From NCBI RefSeq assembly GCF_042662685.1, contig NZ_JBHSYO010000007.1, positions 124,001 through 188,000 of the forward strand: a DNA stretch of 64,000 nt. Reading direction: 5' to 3'. The position numbers and the translations under genes are program-made. Below are positions 55,145 through 63,880 of this stretch, piece after piece. A model generated the notes under the pieces. That model saw nothing but the letters and a program-made list of their open reading frames with translations, was not told where the DNA came from and searched no databases. Position 1 is the stretch's first letter; each line of letters opens with the position of its first letter. The DNA comes from Pseudobowmanella zhangzhouensis. Its GTDB lineage: Bacteria; Pseudomonadota; Gammaproteobacteria; Enterobacterales; Alteromonadaceae.

Positions 55145-56059
55145 TTAATTCTCAAAAAATTCTTCGTCTATTTTCTTCAGGTGCAATACCTGCTCGTCTC
55201 GACTGCCGATGTTGTATCGCAGCATGAGCTTGGCTAATTCAGTGCCATTGATAAGGACAATGCGAGTACCTAAGTTTTGTGCTGTCTCGATAGCTGATGT
55301 GGTGAAATCTGAGGTAGTAATAAAAATACCTTTCTGCGCTTTTTTAAGATTTAGCGCTCCAAAGAAGTCTCGGATGTCACCAGCACTTACGTTTTTGCCT
55401 TCGGCATAACGTTTGGCTTGGATATAGATTTGATCAACTCCTAGTGGGTCTTGGTCAATTACTCCATCTACACCATTGTCACCGGTTTTACCAAGTGCGT
55501 GAGCAGCACCTTCGCCTGTACCGCCATATCCCATGGCGACTAGAAGCTCAATTAATAGGTCTTCAAAAAAAGCTGGGGTGACTTTACGGGTTCTATCGAG
55601 GATATCTTGCGCTAGTGCATCGTTAATCTTTTTGTATGCGGCTCTTAGTGCTTCGTCAGGGGTGATTTCTTTATCTGACTCTACGTCAATGCTAGGCGTA
55701 TCTGATTCATTTGTCTTTTGCTTAAATGCTACAAATTCATCAAATTGCTTTAGATAGTCATTGTCAATTTTAACACTGGGATCTTGCAAAGCGGATATAC
55801 CACGAGCGGTGATCACAAAATGTGCTCGCCGTGTGGTCTCAAGCAAGCCTGCTTTGGTTAGGTAAGTCCTAGCCCAACCAACACGGTTATCAAGAATAGA
55901 TTGTCTGCCGCTTGGCAGTGTCTCTTCACGTTCAGCTTCAGATAGACAGAACTTATCAGCTAACTGATTTATCACATCGCGTAATCTAACTTCTTTGCCA
56001 TCAGCTTGATGAGCAATTTCGAGAAAGGGGCGCATGAATTCTTGATAACTTGGTATCAT
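55145..56059 (-). CDS. mrr: Mrr-type restriction endonuclease
   Basis: A 304-residue type IV-like endonuclease. N-terminal Mrr winged-helix domain (residues ~1-95), a linker, then a PD-(D/E)xK catalytic domain with Glu167, Asp198 in GDNGVDGVI and QAK (214-216) in IYIQAKRY. Mrr enzymes cleave modified DNA, which is unusual next to a methylase; it may respond to unmodified or foreign modified DNA, or cut only within the complex. It follows a small helix-turn-helix gene by 9 bases, with an AAGGA ribosome site. Confidence 0.9.
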   Translation of the reverse strand: MIPSYQEFMRPFLEIAHQADGKEVRLRDVINQLADKFCLSEAEREETLPSGRQSILDNRVGWARTYLTKAGLLETTRRAHFVITARGISALQDPSVKIDNDYLKQFDEFVAFKQKTNESDTPSIDVESDKEITPDEALRAAYKKINDALAQDILDRTRKVTPAFFEDLLIELLVAMGYGGTGEGAAHALGKTGDNGVDGVIDQDPLGVDQIYIQAKRYAEGKNVSAGDIRDFFGALNLKKAQKGIFITTSDFTTSAIETAQNLGTRIVLINGTELAKLMLRYNIGSRDEQVLHLKKIDEEFFEN

Positions 56060-56068
56060 ACAACGTCC

Positions 56069-56242
56069 TTATTTTTGTTTTTGTTCTTCAATCCACTTTT
56101 CTAAATCGGTCCGCCTAAAGCGCCAACTTCCACCTACTTTAAAACCAGGAAGTTTACCTTCACTTGCTAGTCTGTAGGTGGTCTTTTCATTCAGCTTTAG
56201 GTACAAAGCGACCTCTTGAATGGTCATTATTCCATCATTCAT
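56069..56242 (-). CDS. 57-aa helix-turn-helix (excisionase/AlpA-type) DNA-binding protein
   Basis: A short gene: ATG at 56242, stop at 56069-56071. The sequence MTIQEVALYLKLNEKTTYRL, a wing with GFKVGGSWRFRR, and LEKWIEEQ are the signature of HTH_17 excisionase-like domains. It is the first gene of the defence operon, nine bases ahead of mrr. It likely regulates the operon from the shared divergent region; an excisionase-like role in element mobility is an alternative. Confidence 0.85.
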   Translation of the reverse strand: MNDGIMTIQEVALYLKLNEKTTYRLASEGKLPGFKVGGSWRFRRTDLEKWIEEQKQK

Positions 56243-56294
56243 GGGTGTTTCTCATGCATTGAATATGGCTAGGATATGAGAAAATTGCGGAAAA

Positions 56295-56398
56295 TGCCAT
56301 TGTCATTCTATTAATTACTTAAATATTAAGTCGTTACCAACTTTTGCCATCTCTTTTTAAAAGAAACACTTACAAATTATGTCATTTTTTAAATGGCA
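56295..56398. promoter_or_regulatory. Cluster of TGYCATT heptamers, candidate operators
   Basis: TGYCATT at 56295 and 56301 (adjacent), a TGCCATC near-copy at 56345, TGTCATT at 56380, and the reverse copy AATGGCA at 56392-56398. The last two form an imperfect inverted repeat. All lie in the 361-bp divergent region between the HTH gene and tnsA, so the HTH protein is the natural candidate ligand. Apart from this and the tnsA promoter I see no gene in 56243-56603. Confidence 0.4.
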
Positions 56399-56430
56399 AA
56401 AAATTCCGATTTTTATAAAAAATTCGTTTT

Positions 56431-56459
56431 TTGACAGAAAGTATTAATTCCTTTATATT
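56431..56459 (+). promoter_or_regulatory. Sigma-70 promoter of the tns operon
   Basis: TTGACA (56431-56436), 17-bp spacer, TATATT (56454-56459): near-consensus. It points toward tnsA and implies a ~140-nucleotide leader. Confidence 0.7.
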
Positions 56460-56603
56460 ATTGTTTTATAAGGATAATTTGATCTTTTTGTTGGTTTTGG
56501 TTACGCTGTTTATGGTTCACTAAACGGATAGCTAAAATGCAAAATCAATTCTCAATACAAGCCTTCATCTTTTCTCTGAGTTTAAATTTTTCGAGATAAG
56601 ACG

Positions 56604-57485
56604 ATGGGGAAGAAATTTAAAGGCTGCACGCTAGAGCGGCAAGATAGTTGGTATAAAGCGCATCGCGAAAGCTTTGAGGCAGGGCGAGTGTATGAGCCGT
56701 TTCTACGCACTGATGATGTGCCAAGTCACGGCATTAAAAGCAAGGTGCCGCATTTTCGCGATGCACGGCGTTTAGTGCATGTCTTGTCGCTTAACGAGCT
56801 TTGGATGTACCTGCATCTCGCCAACAATCCTTTCGTGATTGATGTGTACGAGCAGTACGCTATTCCGCTCGATGCATCGTTAGCCATTGCTGATATGCTC
56901 GAAGTGAAGCATCCGGTCTACGCCGATACACGTGTGCCTATTGTTCAGACTATTGATTTCATGGCGCGAATGATTAATCCGGAAACCGGCGAAGAGTCTT
57001 TAAAAGCCTTTCCTGTAAAGCAGCCTGAAGACGCTCAAAAGCTGAGAACTGCACAAAAACTTGCTTTGCAAGAAGGGTATTGCCGCTTAGAAGACATTGA
57101 ATATGAATTAATCACAAGCGACGTCCTGCGCACCGTGCATAGCCAAAATTTAGACACGTTGTACCGCCATCGCGAGCTGTCCGTGTTTCTTGGGCGCGTG
57201 GCCAAGCGCTGGCTACCAAATTTCTTCGGTGCGTTGTCTGATGATAGACATGCGCGAGCGGCACATCTTGTCGAGCGAGCGAGTATCGCAACTGGGGTTA
57301 ATTACGAGACAGGCGTATCGATTTTCTACAATGCACTGTGGCATAAGCAAATCAGCTTCAATTGGTCGCAGTACTTACGCTTGGAAAAAGCCGCATCTGA
57401 TTTAGGATTGGGTGCACATGCTGCCTGGTACCATAGTGCCCGCGTCAGGACTAGAAGTGAACCGTGTTGTGGTTCGCGAAGATGA
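56604..57485 (+). CDS. tnsA: Tn7-like transposase subunit TnsA
   Basis: A 293-residue restriction-enzyme-like endonuclease that cuts the 5' ends of the element, making Tn7-type transposition cut-and-paste. Residue candidates are Glu65 (LSLNELW), Asp118 (QTIDFM) and Lys139 (AFPVKQ), spaced as in Tn7 TnsA. The N-terminal nuclease domain is followed by a helical C-terminal domain that contacts TnsC/TnsB. The ATG follows an A+T-rich leader. The last ~25 codons overlap tnsB. Confidence 0.9.
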   Translation: MGKKFKGCTLERQDSWYKAHRESFEAGRVYEPFLRTDDVPSHGIKSKVPHFRDARRLVHVLSLNELWMYLHLANNPFVIDVYEQYAIPLDASLAIADMLEVKHPVYADTRVPIVQTIDFMARMINPETGEESLKAFPVKQPEDAQKLRTAQKLALQEGYCRLEDIEYELITSDVLRTVHSQNLDTLYRHRELSVFLGRVAKRWLPNFFGALSDDRHARAAHLVERASIATGVNYETGVSIFYNALWHKQISFNWSQYLRLEKAASDLGLGAHAAWYHSARVRTRSEPCCGSRR

Positions 57486-59625
57486 CAGTCACCCTTTTAC
57501 GTTAGGCGATAAAACCCTTACAGAAGACATGTTGCTCGTGCAAGTCGATGTAGGACTTGATGAAGCCTTTGTCATCAACATCGAATCGACACCCAAAAAG
57601 CCTATTCGGCTGCCGTACCAGGCCCTTTTAGATGCCATTAATGCCGGACATTTGGGGGTGGTAGATATGGATTGGGATGACGAAGTCACGCGAGCGTTCG
57701 ACCAGCTGACAAAAAGCGAACAGGCGAAAGCTCAATCACGCTACGCGTTAATCGCCCCGCTCATTAGTGATTTAGAAGCCGTTATCCGAAACAAACATGG
57801 GGACGCTGTATTTCAAAAGGTGATTGCAGCCAGCGGTCGCTCGAAACAATACGTGTATAACTGCTTTTACGGCTATCTATTTTACGGTCAACGCCGGTGG
57901 GCGTTGGCACTGCCCATCGGCAAGTATATCTTTCACAAAGCAAAAGCGTCGCGAGACATTAAAGTAAAACAAGGCCGACCGAATGAGCTCGTGGCGCGAG
58001 GAAAAATCGTCGTTGAGTACGATATCAAAGCTTTTACGTGGGCACTCAAAAAATACCAAAGCCGCAATGGCCCGTCTTTGGATCGTGTGTTTCTCGAAAT
58101 GCTGGGCAAGTTCTACTTCGCATCACGCACACGTGCTGCGACGGGCGTTGTTAACGCTAACAGTAGCCGCTTTCATGTAGAGTTAAAGCCGCGTACTGAG
58201 CGCCCCACTATCGCGCAATTTACATACTGGGTGAAAAAGCAATGCGGCGGCAGTTTACCCAAACGCGACCAAAAGCGACGAAACCCCATAGAGCACAGCA
58301 AGGACCTTGCTGGGCGTACTGGCGACGCGTTTGGCACGGATGATGGCTTTGGCAAAACGTTTGAGCTGGATGAAACACCGTTTGATGAGGAAGCGGTATC
58401 TCAATTTGACGAAACCCGTCAAACAAAGATAGGAAAACCTACCTTTTATTTTGTGGTGGACCGTTTCTCGCGCTACATCACTGGGCTATATATCACAACG
58501 GAAGCGCCGTCGTTTAAGACGGTGCGTCAGGCAGTGTTTAATGCCGCCATAAATAAAGAAAAATTCCTAGAAGAGTATGGTTTCGAGCCCGGTGAAGTGA
58601 AGTGGGAATATCACGGTGTACCGACCACATTGTTTGTTGATAACGCGGAATTTCGTAACCGCAAATCAGAGGCCGCTGTAAGCGATTTGGCGATGAAAGT
58701 GCAGTTTTCCCGACGTGGGCGTGGTGATGATAAGCCCCATGTAGAGCAACTTTTTCGCGTGTTTTCACTGTGGTTTAAAGGTTTAAGTAAAGGCCAGCAA
58801 ACCAAATCGTTGGCCGATATCGCCGCACAATTAGCTCGTAAGCACGCGTCACTCAATCTCACCGAGCTCTATATCATCGCCATCATTTACATCAACTATC
58901 ACAACAATCACAGGCGACTAAAAAACTATCAATATTGCAAAGAAATGTTGATAGACGACGTTCCCCCGATTCCTGCCAAGTTGTGTGAATGGGGGCAGCG
59001 GTATCGACCTGGCCATACCTTGAAATATGATGAGCGGGATCTCTATCGGGCGTTACTACCCGTGGCGGAGGTGTCGGTACATCAACGGGGTATTTACTTT
59101 GCTGAGGTGGGGCTCTGGTATAACTGTGAGTACGTGCTTGAGAGTGGACTGCAAGACAAGCGGGTAAGTCGTAATCGCGTCGTGAAGTTACGTGCTCGCT
59201 ACAACGAGAATTTGGTGGATGTCATTTTTCTTGAAACTGATGATGGGCTTAAACCAGCGACTCTTGATGTGCGCTGCCAAGCATTTCAGGGGCTCTCATG
59301 TTATGAAGCGACACTACAGCGTAAATCCATGGCGCGAGATGATGAACTGGCAAAAGATGAGGAAATGGAGTTTGCACTGGGCGTTTCCCAAGCTATGCAA
59401 CGCCTTTTAAAGGTTGCACAAAAAGAAAAGCAGCCAGGCGTCATGCCCTCTACCGCCACGTTAAAAGACAACCGCAAACTTGAAGCTATCTTAAATCGTT
59501 ATGCCGACATCAATAAGTTTTTAGCCGCTGTGCAGTTGGACCAAGTGCAGATTGAGCCTATTGAACTGCCCGATAAACCAAATTCCACCAATATCTATGA
59601 CGAATTCGAGGAAGATGATGCCTAA
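57457..59625 (+). CDS. tnsB: Tn7-like DDE transposase TnsB
   Basis: A 722-residue DDE recombinase joining transposon 3' ends to target DNA. Catalytic residues are Asp305 (FELDETPF), Asp395 (TLFVDNAEF) and Glu430 (PHVEQLF), a 35-residue spacing identical to Tn7 TnsB. N-terminal DNA-binding and C-terminal TnsC-interacting regions flank it. The start is taken as GTG 57457 after AGGA; GTG 57412 or ATG 57418 are alternatives, giving a larger overlap with tnsA. All catalytic residues are intact, so the enzyme should be active. Confidence 0.9.
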   Translation: MNRVVVREDDSHPFTLGDKTLTEDMLLVQVDVGLDEAFVINIESTPKKPIRLPYQALLDAINAGHLGVVDMDWDDEVTRAFDQLTKSEQAKAQSRYALIAPLISDLEAVIRNKHGDAVFQKVIAASGRSKQYVYNCFYGYLFYGQRRWALALPIGKYIFHKAKASRDIKVKQGRPNELVARGKIVVEYDIKAFTWALKKYQSRNGPSLDRVFLEMLGKFYFASRTRAATGVVNANSSRFHVELKPRTERPTIAQFTYWVKKQCGGSLPKRDQKRRNPIEHSKDLAGRTGDAFGTDDGFGKTFELDETPFDEEAVSQFDETRQTKIGKPTFYFVVDRFSRYITGLYITTEAPSFKTVRQAVFNAAINKEKFLEEYGFEPGEVKWEYHGVPTTLFVDNAEFRNRKSEAAVSDLAMKVQFSRRGRGDDKPHVEQLFRVFSLWFKGLSKGQQTKSLADIAAQLARKHASLNLTELYIIAIIYINYHNNHRRLKNYQYCKEMLIDDVPPIPAKLCEWGQRYRPGHTLKYDERDLYRALLPVAEVSVHQRGIYFAEVGLWYNCEYVLESGLQDKRVSRNRVVKLRARYNENLVDVIFLETDDGLKPATLDVRCQAFQGLSCYEATLQRKSMARDDELAKDEEMEFALGVSQAMQRLLKVAQKEKQPGVMPSTATLKDNRKLEAILNRYADINKFLAAVQLDQVQIEPIELPDKPNSTNIYDEFEEDDA

Positions 59626-61087
59626 ACGTCGCCCTGTTTCAGTCGCAAAAGCGCACTATACTCCGTCTGATGTAGCGATATATGCGGGAAATCCGCTGAT
59701 CGAAGCATTGCCACCTCGGTTGGGATCCAAACTGTTACGCCAACGTTTGACGGTGAAGCCCAACAGCACGCATGTGGAGCACTTAAGTTTAGGCGAGCGC
59801 GAAGATCATATACACACGCTGTTCGACATACGTTTGTTATCGCAGCAGCATTTAGACTTGTACTACGACATGTATTCCATGATTCGGCATGGCTATGTGC
59901 ATCGCAACCCAGTGCGGGCGGAGGTCGTCGCCTGGAGTTATGACATCGCCGATCCGAACGTTGAGCAAAAAGATGTTAATCAACCATTGCTAGCGGATGC
60001 TTTGGCACCGACTGTGGCAGAAGCGTTATTTTTGACGGGCTTTTCCGGCAATGGCAAGTCGACGATGACCGAACACTTACTGTTCAACCTCTTTCCACAG
60101 GTCATCGAACATACTGCCGCTGACTTTGATGAGCCGCAAGTCGTTTACTTAAAAGTGGATATGCCCCACAACGCGTCGCGGGGAGGGTTAATTTCGCGCC
60201 TACTTACCGAGTTAGATCGGGTACTGACTGCAACATCTTATGGGGACCCGCGTTATCGAGACGTGATCAAAAAGAAGAATGGTGACCACATTAAGCTCGA
60301 TGTAATGATGGAAGTGCTTATCACAGCGTGTAATCGCCATCATGTCGGTTTATTGGTGATTGATGAATTTCAGAACATGAAAGTCGCGTCACTGCGCTAC
60401 CGCAACGAAATGCTTCAGCTTTTCGATGAGCTTGCTAATCAGCTTTTCATTCCCACTATCAAAATCGGCACACCAGATACGCTGATGATGTTTGATAACG
60501 CTCGGCATAAGCGCCGCCTAGGCAAACCGTTTGAGTTAAATCGGTTGAATGAGCCTAAGACGTGGGAGCGGTTGTTGACGATGCTTTATGACTTTCAGCC
60601 GCTGGCCCATCCGATTGCGCGAGATTACAAGATTGACGCAGCCTTATTGCACTTAACCGCAGCGGTTCCGGCGTTTGTATTAGGGCTTTGGGAAGCGACG
60701 CTTATCAAAGCCATACGTACAGGCAAAGAGAAAATGTCGGTTACGCTGATTAAACAAGCGTGTCGAGAACGCTTTCCGCTGTTGAGTACCGCCACGCGCA
60801 ATATCAATCATAATCGCAGAGGGGGCTATGCTGATTTACTGACGGTGCAGCAGTACTTAGCGGAAGATAACAATGCGTTGGCGCTGAAGCATTTAAAACA
60901 ATTTGCTGAAAAAGTTGATGTGAAGGGCGAAGCCGCCAGCGATGTGATTAAAGACATCGATAGTTCGTTTAATGCTGTCGAGCTTAATAGCCAGCAGCGT
61001 AACAAGTTACTGGATATCAAGAATAAGCTGGTTGAAAAAAGTCAGGCGGTGTTAGGTCCACAGACTATCGAGCATAAAGCAACATGA
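59618..61087 (+). CDS. tnsC: Tn7-like AAA+ regulator TnsC
   Basis: A 489-residue AAA+ ATPase that links target selector and transposase. Walker A GFSGNGKST (Lys147) and Walker B GLLVIDEFQN are intact. An N-terminal region before the ATPase probably contacts TniQ. The start is at 59618 after GAGG, an 8-base overlap with tnsB. It ends ATGAAG... where the TniQ gene begins, a 4-base overlap, so the operon is tightly coupled. Confidence 0.9.
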   Translation: MPKRRPVSVAKAHYTPSDVAIYAGNPLIEALPPRLGSKLLRQRLTVKPNSTHVEHLSLGEREDHIHTLFDIRLLSQQHLDLYYDMYSMIRHGYVHRNPVRAEVVAWSYDIADPNVEQKDVNQPLLADALAPTVAEALFLTGFSGNGKSTMTEHLLFNLFPQVIEHTAADFDEPQVVYLKVDMPHNASRGGLISRLLTELDRVLTATSYGDPRYRDVIKKKNGDHIKLDVMMEVLITACNRHHVGLLVIDEFQNMKVASLRYRNEMLQLFDELANQLFIPTIKIGTPDTLMMFDNARHKRRLGKPFELNRLNEPKTWERLLTMLYDFQPLAHPIARDYKIDAALLHLTAAVPAFVLGLWEATLIKAIRTGKEKMSVTLIKQACRERFPLLSTATRNINHNRRGGYADLLTVQQYLAEDNNALALKHLKQFAEKVDVKGEAASDVIKDIDSSFNAVELNSQQRNKLLDIKNKLVEKSQAVLGPQTIEHKAT

Positions 61088-62010
61088 AGTGGTTATCGCT
61101 TTACCCAGATGAACACATCTACAGCGGTCTCATTCGCTATCGCATTCGAATGGGGCAGGGTGTGATGAGTGACAAGCGATTTTTTTCCCATAACGGATTA
61201 CCCTATCAATGGTTTCGCTCGCAAGTACCACTTAATCATCTCATGCGTGAGACCCTGGATATTATTACGCCAGAGCCTGACAAGCAGTTTGCCTTACGCC
61301 TTAATCATACCCCATTTGCGCCGTGGTTATTGTCATTGCCTGGCAGCATGGCCCCGCATGAGCTCAAAGAGGCGAGTCATCGGCCAAACACTGAAGAAAA
61401 CCCTTTTCAGGTAGATCGGCGCTGGAAGTACTGCCCAAATTGCATGCAGATACACAAAGCAAAATTTGGGGTTAGTTACTGGCGAGCCACCCATCAATTA
61501 CCTGGGGCGCTTATCTGTGAAGAACACGGTACGCCTCTGCACAGTCACGATGAATTGCGCTATTTAGCATTTAAACTCCCTCATCATTACCTTCACAAAT
61601 CCCAGGCGCTCGTCCTCGAAGCTAACTGGCAACATGATTGGCAGTCTTTTATTTATCGTATGAGTCGTCAGCTTCAATCGAACCCCGAATGGGCTCGAAA
61701 TGTCGCTCACTGTATGAAGTCCTATTTGGGCCTAGAGCGTGTGATTAAACACACTCACCGAGTGCGGTTTGGTGGTTTCTTTGAATGTATGAAGGAGGAC
61801 TTGGGACAAGACTGCTTGGCGGGTCTGTTTACTCGTTTCGCAAGAGGCAATGGACGTCAGCCTAATATCTTGTGGTTGACGTTATCAGGATATTCTCAAG
61901 GTAAAGGGCTTCGTCATCCGCTTTATTGGCTTGCTTGTCTGTTTTGGCTTAGAAGCGCCCTACCTGAGCTGGCTTTCTTGCATGAACATCGTTCAGATCA
62001 CGGCTCATGA
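61084..62010 (+). CDS. tniQ: TniQ-family target selector, short form
   Basis: A 308-residue TniQ/TnsD N-terminal-type protein. It carries the YCPNC and later CEEHGTPL zinc-binding pattern, typical of TniQ, and an N-terminal helical region. It lacks the long C-terminal DNA-recognition tail of TnsD. Short TniQ forms often work with a partner selector or guide complex. No Cas gene or CRISPR array is in the window, so a protein partner such as the adjacent long form is more likely. Overlaps the next gene by 29 bases. Confidence 0.82.
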   Translation: MKWLSLYPDEHIYSGLIRYRIRMGQGVMSDKRFFSHNGLPYQWFRSQVPLNHLMRETLDIITPEPDKQFALRLNHTPFAPWLLSLPGSMAPHELKEASHRPNTEENPFQVDRRWKYCPNCMQIHKAKFGVSYWRATHQLPGALICEEHGTPLHSHDELRYLAFKLPHHYLHKSQALVLEANWQHDWQSFIYRMSRQLQSNPEWARNVAHCMKSYLGLERVIKHTHRVRFGGFFECMKEDLGQDCLAGLFTRFARGNGRQPNILWLTLSGYSQGKGLRHPLYWLACLFWLRSALPELAFLHEHRSDHGS

Positions 62011-63568
62011 GACAGTATTTAGTTGGGTCTCTCGCTGCCACTTGCGCTGTGGCGTGGGACATGTTCGCAATACTTACCAAGCATTACTAAATGTCTTTGA
62101 TATCAGGTTGCATCCTTATTTACCCAACCATTTGCACGGTATTACCCAATCAAGCGGTATCGATGAAGAAACATTATTGGTGCAACATACATTGTACGCA
62201 TTATTTCGCTTCTTTGAACATGATACTAAAGGGCAGCTTCGGCGTGTAATGTGCCGTTCCGGTTCTCCAGTACTTGCGGCCCATATTCCGCAAGCGGCTA
62301 TAGGTATTGCTCTAGAGCATCGGTATTGTCCTCTATGTGCTAAAGCGCAGCGACAAACACTTGGTTTTAGTTATTTTGATATTCGATATCAAATTCCCGG
62401 CGTTGTAGCCTGTCCGCTCCATCAATGCTTATTGGCTTCAATTGCTAGTGGTGATGGCGCACTTGATAAGCAAATATGTCTTCCACGAGTTGTAGCGGTA
62501 CTTCAGGAGTGCTTAACGAAAGAGGCGCATTTCTCGGCTTTCTGTTTTGAGGTCCTTGATGGTGCTCTTGATCATTCTGATGCCGTATGCAGCCAACACA
62601 GTTATCTCAATGTACTGGATAGAAAAGGATTCATTACCAAGCGGGGGCATCTGAGGTTGAGGCAGCTTATCGATGCCTTGAGAGATTTTTATGCGGATAT
62701 TAGATTACCCAGAGGTGCAGAAGCGTTACTGACTTTTGATTTTGTTGGGCCGCTGCTGCGAAAGAAAACCCATTCACCGAGGCACCCACTGCAACACTTG
62801 CTGGTGGGATATTGGTTGTTTTCTGGGGATGCGGCCTGTTACTTCAATGTTCCTACGGCAATTGAGCAGTTGTCATTACCGATAGAAGAAACATCATCTG
62901 CCGACGAGTTGATAAAACAGGGGGTGGTTAATGGCTTGAGTCTAAACGCAATAGCAAAACAGACAGGTAAGAGTCGTTGCTATGTCAGACGAATCGCAGA
63001 GTTGAATAAACTACAGCACCGGACGAATAGCTTGGCAAATAGCCATAAAACTCGTGATTTGGTCGTGTTTCAAGCGCAGCTTGGACTGCATCGAAAAGTG
63101 ATCGCCAATAACCTGGGAGTCGGTGTTGGTTATGTTGAACAAGTTATTTCCAACACGCCAGAGCTGGTGAGTTGGCGAAAAACGCTCGCGAAATTCCAGA
63201 AAGTTGCAGCAGCTAAAGAAACCATTACTGCTGCACGTTTAGCACATCCGGACTGGGTCAGAAAAGATATTAAAGCATATTGTACCAATGCGTTTTTCTG
63301 TCTTTACCGCAATGATAAGGCGGCGTTAGAGTTGGTGTTGCCCGAGAAACTCCCACCTCAAACCCCAAAGCTTGATTGGATTAAAGAAGATTCTCGTCTA
63401 TTTGAAGCAATTTCAGCACTTAAGCCACCGTACCCCAAATCATTATCCGCTTTAGGGCGAGTAGTGAAGGACCGTGCTCATCTAAGAGAGCGGTTGCATT
63501 TATTGCCGAAAACCAAGGCATTGCTGGTGGAGCTGAAGCTCCTGTGTATTACAAACAGGAGAGCATGA
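61982..63568 (+). CDS. tnsD: TnsD-like target-site selector
   Basis: A 528-residue TniQ-domain protein with C-terminal DNA-binding region. Start ATG 61982, inside tniQ. The N-terminal TniQ part has the zinc motif YCPLC and CPLHQC. The C-terminal ~200 residues hold helix-turn-helix-like segments (LNAIAKQTGKSRCYVRRIAE and NNLGVGVGYVEQVIS). In Tn7 such tails read a chromosomal attachment site, so this protein probably dictates where the element inserts. Which gene it reads cannot be determined by inspection. Confidence 0.82.
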   Translation: MNIVQITAHETVFSWVSRCHLRCGVGHVRNTYQALLNVFDIRLHPYLPNHLHGITQSSGIDEETLLVQHTLYALFRFFEHDTKGQLRRVMCRSGSPVLAAHIPQAAIGIALEHRYCPLCAKAQRQTLGFSYFDIRYQIPGVVACPLHQCLLASIASGDGALDKQICLPRVVAVLQECLTKEAHFSAFCFEVLDGALDHSDAVCSQHSYLNVLDRKGFITKRGHLRLRQLIDALRDFYADIRLPRGAEALLTFDFVGPLLRKKTHSPRHPLQHLLVGYWLFSGDAACYFNVPTAIEQLSLPIEETSSADELIKQGVVNGLSLNAIAKQTGKSRCYVRRIAELNKLQHRTNSLANSHKTRDLVVFQAQLGLHRKVIANNLGVGVGYVEQVISNTPELVSWRKTLAKFQKVAAAKETITAARLAHPDWVRKDIKAYCTNAFFCLYRNDKAALELVLPEKLPPQTPKLDWIKEDSRLFEAISALKPPYPKSLSALGRVVKDRAHLRERLHLLPKTKALLVELKLLCITNRRA

Positions 63569-63867
63569 TGACCAGCGCTTCAGTTCTCGAACATCGCCTC
63601 ATGCGACTCTGCCCGAATGTGATTTTTTACGAACCGCTGAACATTGATGAGAAATTCATTTTCATTCTGCACCGATTGCTGACAACCCTGTCGTTTCTGG
63701 CCGGTAACGGAAGTGTGGAAGTCTTGTACGTAGAGATATGCAAAACTACACACATACCGACATTGCATCTGATGCTACCGTCCTGCATCAGTAATGAAGT
63801 GCTGAATTCACTGTTTGATGAAACACAATTACTGCTCAATCTAGCCGCAGTCCATGACATTAGCTAA
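63568..63867 (+). CDS. Unknown 99-aa protein downstream of tnsD
   Basis: An ATG at 63568 overlaps the tnsD stop (TGATG) and has AGGAG upstream. The 99-residue product has one internal hydrophobic stretch (FIFILHRLLTTLSFLAG) and no recognised domain. Tight coupling to tnsD indicates that it is part of the element. It precedes a phosphatase-like gene by 13 bases, so the two may be an accessory pair. Confidence 0.65.
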   Translation: MTSASVLEHRLMRLCPNVIFYEPLNIDEKFIFILHRLLTTLSFLAGNGSVEVLYVEICKTTHIPTLHLMLPSCISNEVLNSLFDETQLLLNLAAVHDIS

Positions 63868-63880
63868 CTAAGGAAAAAAT

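Noticed and set aside
56243..56603. Right-type transposon end immediately upstream of tnsA
   Set aside because: No ~20-bp tandem repeats like those at 47204 were found here; the visible motifs are short heptamers and a promoter.
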